From contig OX457034.1 of assembly GCA_949752745.1 (NCBI GenBank), positions 4,353,646 to 4,417,645 on the forward strand: a stretch of DNA of 64,000 bases, given 5' to 3'. Source of the DNA: Protula sp. h YS-2021. Taxonomy: Eukaryota > Annelida > Polychaeta > Sabellida > Serpulidae. The notes under the pieces are model-generated. The model saw only the letters and a list, made by a program, of their open reading frames with translations, was not told the DNA's origin and did no database searches. The position numbers and the translations under genes were made by a program. Below, one piece after another: positions 1 to 12,466 of the stretch. How positions within the stretch are numbered: the first letter of the stretch is position 1; every line of letters starts with the position of its first letter.

Positions 1-273
1 GATAAGAGCATTTTGAAAATCAGACACCAAAATGAAAAAAATGCCCCCCACCCATTTAGTCAATTTTGGACGGATTGCCAAGACAATTAATTTTTCAAGA
101 GAGTCCTATGCTAGTAACATTTCTGCAAAATTTAAAAAAAAATCTTATCAAAATTGTGGAAGAAGAAGCATTTTGAAAATTGGCCGATTTTTGGTTGATT
201 GTCAGTAAAAGTAATTTTTCAACAGAGGCCTACCTAGAGAATATTTGCACAACATTCAAAGTTAATCTGATCA

Positions 274-276
<3 letters not shown>
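1..276. other. AT-rich flank with a diverged repeat
   Basis: No gene seen. Two diverged copies of a motif occur: GCATTTTGAAAAT at 8 and again at 168, and TAATTTTTCAA near 88 and 212. This looks like an old partial duplication. The sequence is the left flank of the first LINE copy, whose TGAT tail starts at 277. Confidence 0.4.
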
Positions 277-307
<31 letters not shown>

Positions 308-3300
308 CTTAACGACACCAGCAACCCGTTAGGGTCATCTTGTGTCAGTTCTGTTGCTATTGGAAAACTCAATTGAAACTGATTCGAGCTCTATGCATAA
401 CCGTTGTGTTGCGAACATTGCCAAAAGCTAGTTGCTTTTGTCCAACTGTTGGTTGGATTTGTAACAGTTTGTTATTTCTTTGTTCGTTCCACTTTTGTTG
501 CCAAAGGTTTTTTACATAGCTTGAGATATGGGATTTAAAGTCCGAGTATGGTATGAGAAGGTCGGATATGTTGTAGTTTAGCGCCTCTTTTGCTGCCTGG
601 TCCGCAGCTTCATTACCCGATATGCCGACGTGGCTTGGCACCCAGCAAAACACTACTGATTTACCTTGTTTGATTGCCCTTTCGTAACGTTCTATTAGGT
701 CTAAAATCATCGTGTACGACACCTGCAGATTTTCTAGTGATTGTAGGACCGATAAGGAATCGACACAGATAAGGAACTTTTTGTACCTACTAATCTTGAC
801 GATTTCCATGGCTAGTTGGAGTGCCCGAACCTCCGCGGAAAAGATGGAGGAGCGGTTTGGTAATCTTGTTTTCAGGATATTTGATTTTGTAACTAGTGAG
901 GCAGCAACTTTGTTATCGAGTTTAGATCCATCCGTGTACATGAAATGTTGGTGAAGGGAAGTTTCCTTTATCTCAGCAAACCTAACTTTGAACTCTTCAG
1001 CATTTGTTGTTTCTTTGGAAAAGTTTGTCAGAGTTTTGTTTATGGTTGGCCTTTGTATTCTCCATGTTGGGTATTTTGAAACTTTTAGGTTTGCAATTTG
1101 CTCGACTTTGATTCCAGCATTATTAAGGTGGTCACGGAATTTAGTGCAAAAGGATACGATAATTGCATATTGCATATTGCATTGAAAGTTTGATTCGTTG
1201 GATATCTAATGGTTGTTCATTTGATTCAATCTGAAGGCTTGCCGCAGGTAACTTTCTGAAAGCGTTAAGGCAGAGGCGAAGGCTTTGGTTTTGTATTGGG
1301 TTCAGCATCTTCAAGTACGAAGGCCTTGCTGATCCGTAGACAATGCTACCATAATCTATTCTAGATCTTATTAATGATCTATACAGTTTTAATTTAGTAT
1401 TGGTATCTGCTCCCCAGTCTTGGGCGGAGACGACTCGTAGTAGGTTGAGTGCCTTTTGACATTTTCTCTTCACGTCTTTTATGTGGGGAATAAAATTTAG
1501 CTTCGAGTCCAGAATTATACCAAGGAATTTGTTTTCCTTTACTACAGGTATCTGAGTGTTTGATAAGTATGAAACAGGGTCGTCGTGTGGCTTTCGCTTG
1601 TTGCAAAAGTGCATGCAGACTGTTTTGGTTTGCGAGAACTTGAAACCATTTTGGTCAGCCCATTTTTGAAGAGAGTTTATACTTTGGTGGCGGCAACGCT
1701 CGATAAGATTCATATTCTTACCGTTGGCAGACATCGCAAAGTCGCCTACAAAGAGTGAGCTGTCTATTCCGTTTCGTTGCCGATTTGATACTATTGATTT
1801 TGATTAGAAACAATAGATTGATAAAATGCATCCTTGAGGGTAGCCCTCTTCTTGATCAAAACAGTCCGAGAAAATAGAACCGAGACGGACTTTAAACCGC
1901 CTGTCATTTAAAAACGCTTCAATGCATTCAGGAAGGCGACCTCGTACACCAAGGTCGTAGAGGTCTTGCATGACCCCGTGTTTCCAAGCCGTGTCGTAGG
2001 CTTTTTCTAAATCGAAGAAAACAGTGACGACATGTTCGTTATTGATAAAACCTTCTCTAATAAATGATTCGAGTCTAACAAGGTAATCTATGGTACTTCT
2101 TTCTTTTCTGAAGCCACTTTGGATGTCAGTAGGCAGATGATTTTTCTCTAAATACCAAATTAGTCTTGCGGCTATCATTCGCTCTAATGTTTTGCACAAT
2201 GAACTTGTCAGGGATATTGGGCGGCAATTTTGGGGATTAGTAGAATCCTTATTGGGTTTTGGGATTGGTATGATAGTGGCTTCTTTCCATATTTCAGGAA
2301 AGTGTCCTGTAGTCCAAACCTGGTTCAGTAGTTCTAGGAGGACTTCAAGGGTTTCCTCAGGTAGGTGTTTTAAAACCTGGTAGTGCAGGTCGTCTGGTCC
2401 GGCAGCTGAGTCATGTGGGTTATGTATAGCGTCTTTCAACTCAGGCGGAGTAAAGGTGCTATTGTACTCTTCCAAATTATTTGAGGTAAAATCTATTGGT
2501 ATTTGTTCTTTAATTTCTTTTATTTGACGGAACGCAAGAGAGTAATTTTCAGATGAAGAGTTGAACTGAAAGGTTCTACCAAAGGTATTTGCCATTTCAT
2601 CGGGTTTTGTGATAGTTTGGTTGTTTGTAGTGAGGTGGTTTATGGGTTTTGAGATGTTTTTACCATATATTTTTCAAATTATCTCCCATACTGTTTTGGT
2701 TGAATTGTTTTTGTTCAATTTGGAGATATATTCCGCCCAGGTTTGCTTTTTGCTTGCTTTAATGGTTCTGCGTGCTTCGGCACGTAGCCTTTTGTATTCA
2801 AGTTTGGTAATATTGTCCGGGCTGACGTAAAATTGGTACAGATCTGTTTTTCGCATGGCTATTGCTTTTTTGCAATCGTGTTAAACCAAGGTTTTTGTTG
2901 TTTTTTAGGATTTCCGGAAGTTTTAGGTATGGTTTTTTCCATGATTGCGTGGATTAGAGCCGTAAAAAATAAAATCGGGTCGTCGTCGTGTGTATGGCCT
3001 TTTTGCAGAGTTCCTGGAACAGTGACCAGTCTGCTTTGTGGAATTTCTACTTTCGTATTCCGTTTTGTTGCTGTGGATCTAGTGGTTTTAATAAAATGGG
3101 GAAGTGGTCGCTGCCATAAGTGTCGTCCAAGACTTCCCATTCAAAATCTAAAAACAAATTACTAGATGCCATTGCAAGGTCGATAGAGGTTTTTGAACCA
3201 GTGCCAGGATGTAGGTATGTAGGAGATTTATCATTGTAAAGTGAGAGATTTTGGAAATTTAGTAGGTTTTCAATTTGTTTACCTTTGTGGTCGGTGCTTG

Positions 3301-3586
3301 TATTACCCCATAGGTCGCTATGTGCATTGAAGTCGCCTAAAAACAGAATAGGTTTTGGTATTTGGCAAATCAAGCCGTTGAGTTCTTCCGGTTGAGGTTT
3401 GGAAGGTGGTTGTAGGTATATGTTACACCATGGAAAAAGTTTTCTTCATTGCAACACGAACTGCTGCTGCTTGCAGGTTTGTGTTTAATTTGAGTTCACT
3501 TTGAATAACGTTGTTTCGGATTAAGGTAGTGATTCCGCCCGAGGCGCGGTTGTTATTGGCGTTTTTGTAATAGGAAGTGTAACCGA
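277..3586 (-). mobile_element. LINE family A, copy 1, 5'-truncated
   Basis: Non-LTR retrotransposon copy read on the minus strand. The 3' tail is the TGAT repeat (plus strand) from 277, followed by the 3' hairpin (314-346), then ORF2 running leftward-to-rightward as RNase H, RT and endonuclease. The copy stops at 3586 in the N-terminal half of the endonuclease, where the TTAG tail of the next element begins. Identity to the A copy at 8640-13212 is high throughout. I infer either 5' truncation or interruption by the next insertion. Confidence 0.88.
369..3560 (-). pseudogene. LINE A1 ORF2 (EN-RT-RNase H), broken
   Basis: Encoded an endonuclease/reverse transcriptase/RNase H polyprotein for target-primed reverse transcription. 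Readable pieces are RNase H (369-1175, motifs YTDGSK, SAEVRALQLA, CVDSLSVL, PSHVGISGNEAAD), RT thumb (1141-1734), RT fingers and palm (1804-2595: [28 protein letters not shown]) and endonuclease (2859-3373: GDFNAHSDLWG, GSDHFPI). The C-terminal Cys/His motif is deleted: 3'UTR sequence near 380 joins directly to the codons before it. A second deletion lies near 1160-1180. The RT motif C reads FVGDF instead of FVDDF, so the first catalytic aspartate is lost. Several frameshifts add to this; the copy is dead. Confidence 0.88.
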
Positions 3587-3621
3587 GTTAGTTAGTTAAT
3601 TAGTTAAATGATTTGTTTAAC

Positions 3622-3655
3622 GACACGACCGACCCTTAGTGGGTTACATTGTGTC
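3622..3655 (-). other. LINE 3' hairpin, family B type
   Basis: GACAC..ACCC.TTAGT.GGGT..GTGTC: outer 5-bp and inner 4-bp stems, then GTTTAAC and the tail. The same in the copy at 23131-23164. Confidence 0.8.
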
Positions 3656-3754
3656 AGAACATGTCAGTAATCTGTGACTAGAAGACAATGCTACAAGTTA
3701 AAATCAAAGTAAGCTAAAACCATGCATATTCTAAAATCATAAAGTAAACAACGA

Positions 3755-6420
3755 CTAGAAATACTGATACAGGTTGATTTCTTTTAAAAATTGTATAAAT
3801 GTGCTAGGTTCTACTTCATCAAAGAGCTGCCTCAAGGAGTCAGCTCTGAAATGACGCGAGCGGGCGTCTTGGAAATCGCTACAGTCTATTAAGATATGTT
3901 TAACGGTGTAAGGTTCCTGACAGCCGACACAGTCGGGTGCCGGCTCGCCTCTTAACAGATATTTGTGGGTGATATATGTATGTCCTTTTCTGGCTCTATG
4001 ATAAACCATTTCATCTCGCACACTGTTAAGTGGCGGGGGGTTTGTTTGATACAGTTTGTTGTTTGTTTGTTTGTTCCATATTTGTGATGTGATATTTAAA
4101 ATCGGAGGCTGGTATGAGCATATCGATACAATTATCATTAAGAGCCTCTTTTGCGGCTTTGTCGGCTATCTCGTTTCCTCAGATACCCACGTGACTTGAA
4201 ACCCAGCAGAATATGTTTATACCAGCTTTGGTGGCCTCGTCATACCTTTCTAGAAGGTCAAGGATAAGTGGATTTGATATTTGTAGGTTTTCAATTGATT
4301 GCAGGACGGACATAGAGTCCACGCATAACATAAACTTTTTGTATCGACTGATCTTCACTATCTGGATAGCGAGATGTAGAGCTTTAATTTCGGCTGAGAA
4401 AATAGAGGAACCATCTGGAAGTCTTGTTTTTAAGGTATTTTCAGTTACAACGGAAGCAGCCGATTTGTTGTCGAGCATTGAGCCGTCCGTGTAGACGAAA
4501 TGGTAGTCTTTAAATTCTTCTTTGAGCTTAAAATCTTAAAGCTTAAAACCTTAAAATCAAGATATAAATTAGCAGATGCTATGGAAAGGTCAACAGAGGT
4601 TTTTGAGCCAGTACCAGGGTGAAGATAGGTTTATGAGCGGGCGTCTTGGAAATCGGTACAGTCTATTAAGATATGTTTAACGGTGTAAGGTTCCTGGCAG
4701 CCGACACAGAAAGGCTTTAATAAATTGAATAGTTTAAGAGGTCTTGTAGTACACCATGTTTCCATGCTGTGTCATAGGCCTTTTCCAAGTCAAAGAAAAC
4801 CGAAACGACATGTTCGTTATTGATAAAGGCTTCTCTTATAAACGTTTCTAGTCTTACAAGGTGATCCAGGGTATTTCTTTGTTTTCTAAAACCGCTCTGT
4901 ATATCGGCAAACAAATTATTGCTTTCTAGATACCACGTGTGTCTGTCAGCTATCATGCGTTCAAATGTTTTACACAGTGAACTTGTTAGGGAGATTGGTC
5001 TGTAATTTTGTGGGCTTGTGGGGTCTTTGTTTGGTTTTGGTACTGGTATGATAGTAGCTTCTCTCCATATTTCTGGGAAGTTGCCAGACTTCCAGGCTTT
5101 GTTAAATAGGCCCAACAGTATTTCCAAATTTTCATTTGGCAAGTATTTAAGGGTTTGGTAGTGTATGTCATCTGAGCCAGCAGCGGAATTGTGAGATTTG
5201 TTTAAAGCCTGTCGGAGTTCACTCAGTGAGAAATCGCAGTTGTAGGATTCAATATTGTCCGAGTAAAAGTTTATGTTGTTTCGTTCTTTAAGTGCCTTAT
5301 ACCGTCTAAAGTCTTCGTTATAGTGATTAGAGGATGAGTTATGTTCAAATGTTTCTCCCAGGGCGTCAGATATTTCCCTTCTTCCCGTTACGGTGGCATT
5401 GTTAGTTTGTAAATGGCTCACAGGGCCTAGAGAGCCTTTGTCGGATATCTTTCTAACCATATCCCACGTTTTCTTTAGTGAAGTTTTCCCGTTTAGCTTG
5501 GAAACAAACTCCTCCCATGAGCATTTCTTACTTTATTTTACAGTCTTGCGGGCGATTGCATTGAGTCTTTTATATTCCATTCTTCTAATGGTGTCCGGAT
5601 GGTTGATGAACTGTTTTAACGCTTGTTTTCGAGCAGCTACTGATCGTTTGCATTCATCGTTGAACCAGATTTTGTGTAGTCTTTTGCGAGATCCGGATAT
5701 TTTCGGAATAGTCTTTTCCATTATTGATTGTATCAAAGCGGTGAATAAAAGAATAGGGTCATTATCACTTTCAAGGTGTTCTCGTGTAATTGACTGATGG
5801 CATAATTCTTGGAATTGTAGCCAATCTGCTTTGTTAAAATTACACTTGTCTACTCTTTCTTGTGGTTGTGGAATGGTTTGTTTGATAAAATTGGAAAATG
5901 ATCGCTTCCATGCAGATCGTCTATAACTTTCCAGCTAAAATCCAGGTACAAGTTAGCAGAGGCTATGCAGAGGTTGATAGAGGTTTTTGAACCAGTGCCC
6001 ATATGAAAATATGTAGGTGTTTTGTCATTGAGTAGAGACAGGCTGTGATGGTGTAGTAGGTTTTCTATGATCTTTCCTTTTTGGTCTGTTGTGTGGTTGC
6101 CCCACATTGTACTATGAGCGTTGAAATCACCGACCAATAGTATGGGTTTTGGCAGTTGGTTTATGAGATCTGAAAATTCGTGTGGTTGTGGTTTTGAAGG
6201 TGGTGGCAGGTAGATGTTGCACACAGTGATTGTTTTGTTCAAGGTAGCCCTGACGGCATGGGCCGACAAGCGTAACCGATTAAATTTGGTGGGTAGATAT
6301 CAGTACCGTATGTTTCTTGGAGGCAAAAGACAGACGGTTTATATTGTTGGCTCAGAGTTAAAAGCTGTATCTGGTTGGTCCAAAAACCTCTTATGTTCCA
6401 GGGAACTATTGCCATTTTAC
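3755..6420 (-). pseudogene. LINE B/A chimera ORF2, rearranged
   Basis: Pieces in order from the C-terminus: Cys/His motif (3755-4138, [17 protein letters not shown]), RNase H (4179-4478), a short piece of C-type endonuclease (about 4551-4633), a second copy of the B Cys/His region (4633-4708), RT fingers and palm (4717-5460, [15 protein letters not shown]), linker (5533-5736) and endonuclease C-terminal half (5850-6269, [18 protein letters not shown]). RT after motif A is missing, so motifs B and C are absent. Near 6265 about 120 bases of endonuclease are deleted at the B/A junction. Non-functional; the same 6265 junction recurs at 26633. Confidence 0.85.
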
Positions 6421-7918
6421 TTACTATAGGTCCGGGGCCTTTGTATTGTTACTTTAGGTGGTCTTAATTGTTGTTTTACTGCCGCTTTGTCTTGCTCTGC
6501 CTCTGCTACCTTTTTTTTTTGGGGGGGGGGGGGAGGGGTGGATGGTTGTTTTTCTGGGGTTTTGGCTAGGTTACCCCCTTCGTCCGCATCCTCAAGTACC
6601 GAGTACCGGTTTTCCACAAATTCCAAATTGAGTGGGAAATTTGGGTGACTCTTGTACTTCTCCCTTGCTTGGCGAACCCGTGAAGGTTTCGGTTCCAGCG
6701 GCAATGTCTGTACAGACGACTTTCTCTCATCGGTAGTAACTTCCTTCGATGGAGGTTGTGGCGGTGAGCAGCCTCCAACCGCGTCGTCCGTTTCCATAAG
6801 CGCAGCGTATTTGACTTCTTTTAAAGTCTGTTGTATCCTTTTCTTGACCTTGTCTGCCTTGTCTTTGAGCCTCTTCCTCGTTCCGTTATCCAGTGGGAGG
6901 AAGGGCTTGTGTAAGTTTTCGGTCTTGTGCTCGGCGATGGAGTTTTCGGCGAGCTTCCTGTGCAGGTTTGTGTCGCAATTGTTGGTTTTGTCGGTTTTGA
7001 TTGCGGTGTTGTCGGTTTTTTGGCCTGCGGTAAAGTGCGCTGCAGGTCTCCGACCCAGGAGATGGCGGCTTGGCAGCCCGTACTCACTGTTGTTACTTTA
7101 GTTTTGACAGCAGCGGCGTAATTTCGCGAACCATCTCCCTCAGCGATTTTGCGGGCCTCGGTGTATGTTACACCCCTCTCTGCTTTTATTTGCTGGACTT
7201 TCTTCTCTTTTGTCCACTTTGGGCAGTTTCTAGATGAGGCCGCATGGGCATCTTGGCAGTTGGAATATTTTTCAACAGATGATTTACAGCTGTTTGTCGA
7301 GTGGCCTATTTCGGCACATTACAAACAACAAGTAGCTTGTTGTTTGCAAATAGTGCTGCTGTGCCAATATTGCTGCCAATATTGCCGGGTTTGGGATGTA
7401 TGGTTTCACTTCCAGACTCAGGTGACCAACTTTTATTTTTGGTGGCAGCGAGGACCTTTGAAAGGTGAGCATATAGGTATCTCTTTTCCCCATAGCTCTG
7501 GCTGCAACAACACCTTGGTCTGCTAGTCCCTCTTCCATTTCTTCCTCTGAACAGTATATCAGTTCTGCGTCTGCCACTACGCCCTTCGAAACGTTAAGGC
7601 TTTTGTGTGGTGCGCATTTTACTGTGTGACCGACAAATTGGTTGACATTGCAGAGGCTATTGCTCTGTTTAGCGGTTGCAACCCAAACCAAAAAGTCCCA
7701 AGATTGCATTCGTTTTACTGTGTACTTTGAACCAATGATGGCCGTAAGCTGTTTTCCTCGATCGCGAAAGGCGAGAGTTTCAAAGGGCCGTTTATTCCAG
7801 ATACAATGACAAACTCCGGAAAAGTCATCGGAGGCGATTCAATTTGTATATGGGGCCGTTTTTGCGGCGTTTTCGTGTCATAAGTCATTTCCATATTGTA
7901 TAAATAAATTTTCGTCAA
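6417..7918 (-). pseudogene. LINE ORF1 (gag-like), frameshifted
   Basis: ORF1 of this group makes an RNA-binding protein. Reading pieces are N-terminal 7715-7918 (TPQKRP, LKSPFAIEE-like segment), middle 7284-7709 (..KVGHLSLEVKPYIPNP, just before where the zinc knuckles should begin), 6821-7087 and C-terminal 6417-6797 (basic, proline-rich, ends ..RTYSK). The C-terminal part is nearly identical to that at 12467-12829. Frameshifts at about 7710, 7290 and 6810 break it, and the CCHC knuckles expected after YIPNP are deleted. Its last codons meet the ORF2 start near 6420. Recognition rests on alignment by eye to the intact ORF1 at 39996-41243. Confidence 0.8.
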
Positions 7919-8616
7919 GTCTGCCGGCCCCCGGCCTTATTTCGACCGACCTTTTGGCAGCGGGAATTCCGCATGGGGCTAGGTCACCTGATATACTCGA
8001 CTAGGCGCGGCAGTATTCCCCATCCAACGCCGTTTGATTAGCCCATTAGCCGCAGTTTGGTTAACCTGAACGACCAGCCGTTAATGATCGTGACGGGCCA
8101 ACACGATCGCCCTTCTTGGGTTGAAGAGTCGGGCCAAAGCCGCGTATTGGCAACCAGACACTGTATTGCCTAGAGCCTGGTAACCTCAACTGCCAGGTCA
8201 CCGGTCTCCCTCCCGTTAGGGGTGCAATCTACGGCAAAATGCGTTTTTGGGGGCAGGGGCACATTCAACGAAGAAGACACCTGCTACTGTAGTCCACCTC
8301 CAGAAAAAACTGGAGTACTTACATTTGAGAAAACCCCAGGGGTTGGAAAATGAAACAGAAAGGTAAGGAATGATTTAAGATGGTAACAAGTGTTTCTTTG
8401 TGACCAGAAAAGTAATTATTTGAGTATTGGTTACAGGTTTATATTACTGAGAGGGTATATATTATAGATAAAGGTAAGGTAAGGTAAGGTGGGGGGCGAG
8501 ATACCAGTAGAACTGAGGTAAACTCAGTAGGACTGGTACCCCGAGGGGGGTCGGAGTATGGAAACTCCGGCCCTCCGTAGGGTCAAGGGGCTCCTTTAAT
8601 ATTTAAAGGGCGGACC
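7919..8616 (-). promoter_or_regulatory. LINE 5'UTR (probable internal promoter)
   Basis: GC-rich untranslated leader of the full-length chimera. It matches the leader of the C element at 41244-42154, with the same blocks such as ACCAGTAGAACTGAG and GTACCCCGAGGGGGGTCGG. Short self-complementary blocks (CCTTTAAATATTAAAGG, CCAGT..ACTGG) suggest structure. An internal promoter is expected for this class of element but is not shown by sequence alone. A TAAGG microrepeat is at 8471-8491. Confidence 0.6.
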
Positions 8617-8796
8617 CGTGATAGGCAGTTTAACGTCATTGATTGATTAATTGATTGATTGATTGGTTTAACGACAACAGCAACCCGTTAGGGTCATATT
8701 GTGTCGGTTCTGTTGCTATTGGAAAACTCAGTTGAAACTAAGATCAATTAAAATAGACCAAAAAGTAGTGTATAATCTAAAACATACTAAAACAAT

Positions 8797-11700
8797 TTAA
8801 AACTTGCTGTACAGGTGTATTTCTTTCAGTAAAGAGATAATTTTGCTTGGTGTTACCTTTGTAAAAAGGTCTTCCATGGAGTTCACACTGTAGTAGCGTG
8901 AACGAATGTTCTGAAAATCTACGCAATTGAGTAGAATATGTTTTACAGTCAAACGTTCTTGACAACCAATACATTCTGGCGGGGTATGGCCTCTCATCAG
9001 ATATCTGTGGGTGATGTATGTATGCCCGATTCGAGCTCTATGCATTACCGTTGTGTCGCGAATATTGCCAAAAGCTAGCTGCTTTTGTCCAACTGTTGGT
9101 TGGATTTGAAACAGTTTGTTATTTCTTTGTTCGTTCCACTTTTGTTGCCAAAGTTTTTTTACATAGCTTGAGATATGGGGCTTAAAGTCGGAGTATGGTA
9201 TGAGAAGGTCGGATATGTTGTAGTTTAGCGCCTCTTTTGCTGCCTGGTCCGCAGCTTCATTACCCGATATGCCGACGTGGCTTGGCACCCAGCAAAACAC
9301 TACGGATTTACCTTGTTTGATTGCCCTTTCAAAACGTTCTATTAGGTCTAAAATCATCGTGTTCGACACTTGTAGATTTTCTAGTGATTGTAACACCGAT
9401 AGCGAATCGACACAGATAAGGAACTTTTAATACCTACTAATCTTGACGATTTCCATGGCTAGTTGGAGTGTCCGAACCTCCGCGGAAAAGATGGAGGAGC
9501 GGTTTGGTAATCTTGTTTTCAGGGTATTTGATTTTGTAACTATCGAGGCAGCAATTTTGTTATCGAGTTTAGATCCGTCCGTGTATATGAGTATGGGGGG
9601 GGTAGGTTTCTTTTATATCAGCAAACCTAACTTTGAACTCTTCAGCATTTGTTGTGTCTTTGGGAAAGTTTGTCATAGTTTTGTTTATGGTTGGCCTTTG
9701 TATTTTCCATGTTGGGTATTTTTGAAACTTTTAAGTTTGCAATTTGCTCGACTTTGATTCCAGCATTATTAAGGTGGTTACGGATTCTAGCGCCAAAGGG
9801 TACGATAACCCTGGATCGTGCGTTTAAGATTTCTGAATGGTCTTTTTCAAACACTGCCTTATGGGTGGGGTTTTCTTTATTTGCGTATGGCTTAATTGCA
9901 TATTGCATTGAAAGTTTGATTCGTTGGATATCTAATGGTTGTTCATTTGATTCAACCTGAAGGCTTTCCGCAGGTGACGTTCTGAAAGCGTTTAGGCAGA
10001 GGAGAAGGCTTTGGTTTTGTATTGGGTTCAACATCTTTAAGTACGAAGGCCTTGCTGATCCGTAGACAATGCTACCATAATCTATTCTAGATCTTATTAA
10101 TGATCTATACAGTTTTAATTTGGTACTTGTATCTGCTCCCCAGTCCTGGGCGGAGACGACTCGTAGCAGGTTGAGTGCCTTTTGACATTTCCTCTTCACT
10201 TCTTTTATGTGGGGAATAAAATTTAGCTTCGAGTCCAGAGTGAGACCAAGGAATTTGTTTTCCTTTACTACAGGTATTTGAGTGTTTGATAAGTATAAAA
10301 CAGGGTCGTCGTGTGGCTTTCGCTTGTTGCAAAAGTGCATGCAGACTGTTTTGGTTTGCGAGAACTTGAAACCATTTTGGTCAGCCCATTTTTGAAGAGA
10401 GTTTATATTTTGTGGGAGGCGACGCTCGATCAGATTCATATTCTTACCCCTGGCAGACATAGCAAAGTCGTCTACAAAGAGTGAGCTCTCTATTCCCTGT
10501 TTAGTTGCGCCTTTGATACTATTGATTTTGATTAGAAACAATAGAATTGATAGAATACAGCCTTTAGGATAGCCCTCTTCTTGCCCAAAATAATCCGAGA
10601 AAATGGAACCGAGACGGACTTTAAACCGCCTGTCATTTAAAAACGCTTGAATGAATTCAGGAAGGCGACCTCGTACACCAAGGTCGTAGAGATCTTGCAT
10701 GACCCCGTGTTTCCAAGCCGTGTCGTAGGCTTTTTCTAAATCGAAGAAAACAGTGACGACATGTTCGTTATTGATAAAACCTTCTCTTATAAATGATTCG
10801 AGTCTAACCAGGTGATCTATGGTACTTCTTTCTTTTCTAAATCCGCTTTGGATGCCAGTAAGCAGATGGTTTTTCTCTAAATACCAAATTAGTCTTGCGG
10901 CTATCATTCGCTCTAATGTTTTGCACAATGAACTTGTCAGGGATATTGGGCGGTAATTTTGGGGATTAGTAGAATCCTTATTGGGTTTTGGGATTGGTAT
11001 GATAGTGGCTTCTTTCCATATTTCAGGAAAGTGTCCTGTGGTCCAGACTTGGTTGAGTAGTTCTAAGAGGACTTCAAGAGTTTCCTCAGGTAGGTGTTTT
11101 AGAACCTGGTAGTGCAGGTCGTCAGGTCCGGCAGCTGTGTCATGTGAGTTATGTATAGCGTCTTTTAAATCCGCTGGGGTAAAGGTGCTATTATACTGTT
11201 CCAAATTATTTGAGGTGAAGTCTATTGGTGTTTGTTCTTTAATTTCTTTTATTTGAAGGAACGCAAGAGAGTACTTTTCAGATGAGGAATTGAACTGAAA
11301 GGTTCTACCAAAGGTATTTGCCATTTCATCGGGTTTTGTGATAGTTTGGTTGTTTGTAATGAGGTTGTTTATGGGTTTTGAGATGTTTTTACCAGATATT
11401 TTTCGAAACATCTCTCATACTTTTTTGGTTGAATTGTTTTTGTTCAATTTGGAGATATATTCCGCCCAGGTTTGCTTTTTGCTTGCTTTGATGGTTCTGC
11501 GTGCTTCGGCACGTAGCCTTTTGTATTCAAGTTTGGTACTATTGTCCGGGCTGATGTAGAAATGGCGCAGAGCTGTTTTCCGCATGGCTATTGCTTTTTT
11601 GCAATCGTCGTTAAACCAAGGTTTTGGTTGTTTTTTAGGATTTCTGGAAGTTTTAGGTATGGTTTTTTCCATGACTGCCTGGATTAGAGCCGTAAAAATA

Positions 11701-12466
11701 AAATCGGGTCGTCGTCGTGTGTAAACTGGTTGATTTTAATGGCCTTTTTGCAGAGTTCCTCGAACAGTGAATAGTCTGCTTTGTGGAATTTCCACTTTGG
11801 TATTGCTTTTTGTTGCTGTGGATCTAGTGGTTTTAATAAAATGGGGATGTGGTCGCTGCCATAAGTGTCCCCCAAGACTTCCCATTCAAAATCTAAAAAC
11901 AAATTACTAGATGCCATTGCAAGGTCGAGAGAGGTTTTTGAACCAGTGCCAGGATGTAGGTATGTAGGAGATTTATCATTGTAAAGTGAGAGATTGTGGA
12001 AGTTTAGTAGGTTTTCAATTAGTTTACCTTTGTGGTCGGTGCTTGCATTACCCCATAGGTCGCTATGTGCATTGAAGTCGCCTAAAAACAGAATAGGTTT
12101 TGGTATTTGGCAAATCAAGCCGTTGAGTTCTTCTGGTTGAGGTTTGGAAGGTGGTGGTAGGTATATGTTACAAATGGAAAAAGTTTTCTTCATTGTAACA
12201 CGAACTGCTGTTGCTTGCAGGTTTGTGTTTAATTTGAGTTCACTTTGAATAACGTTGTTTCGGATTAAGGTAGTGATTCCGCCCGAGGCGCGGTTGTTAT
12301 TGGCGTTTTTGTTATAGGAAGTGTAGCCGATTAAATTTGGTGGGTAGATATCAGTACCGCATGTTTCTTGGAGGCAAAAGACAGACGGGTTATATTGTTG
12401 GCTCAGAGTTAAAAGATCTATCTGGTTGGTCCAAAAACCTCTTATGTTCCAGTGGACTATTGCCAT
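8797..12466 (-). pseudogene. LINE A2 ORF2, nearly complete but with stops
   Basis: Best-preserved family A ORF2. It starts with ATG at 12464-12466 (MAIVHWNIRGFW) directly after the ORF1 stop. Endonuclease motifs: FCLQET, CNIYLPPPSKPQ, GDFNAHSDLWG, GSDHIPI (11684-12466). The RT block is a 589-residue open stretch (9642-11411) with [31 protein letters not shown], a changed motif B (YPKGCILS for PQG) and FVDDF. RNase H and the Cys/His motif (CIGCQERLTVKHILLNC) end at 8797. Breaks: TGG to TGA stop near 11414, frameshifts near 11690 and 9600, and an AAA to TAA stop near 9427. Few lesions, so the copy is relatively young. Confidence 0.9.

Larger units (their letters stand above)
3587..8616 (-). mobile_element. 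Chimeric LINE, family B body with A-type 5' half
   Basis: The 3' tail (TTAG repeat) begins at 3587 and the B-type hairpin is at 3622-3655. ORF2 is family B up to about 6265, then sequence identity switches abruptly to near-identity with family A for the endonuclease N-terminus, ORF1 and 5'UTR. The 5' terminus ends in GGGTCCG (minus strand) at 8616, the same end as the C element at 42154, so this copy reaches the 5' end. A decayed 17-bp target duplication may be present at 3568-3584 and 8617-8633 (about 14 of 17 matches). Internal rearrangement near 4530-4710 removes part of RNase H and RT. Confidence 0.82.

Noticed and set aside
9443..9960. Plus-strand open frames across the LINE copies (for example 9443-9757, 14076-14402, 24799-25062, 38292-38624)
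   Set aside because: They are antisense shadows of the minus-strand ORF2 coding sequence and recur in every copy at the same place without protein features.
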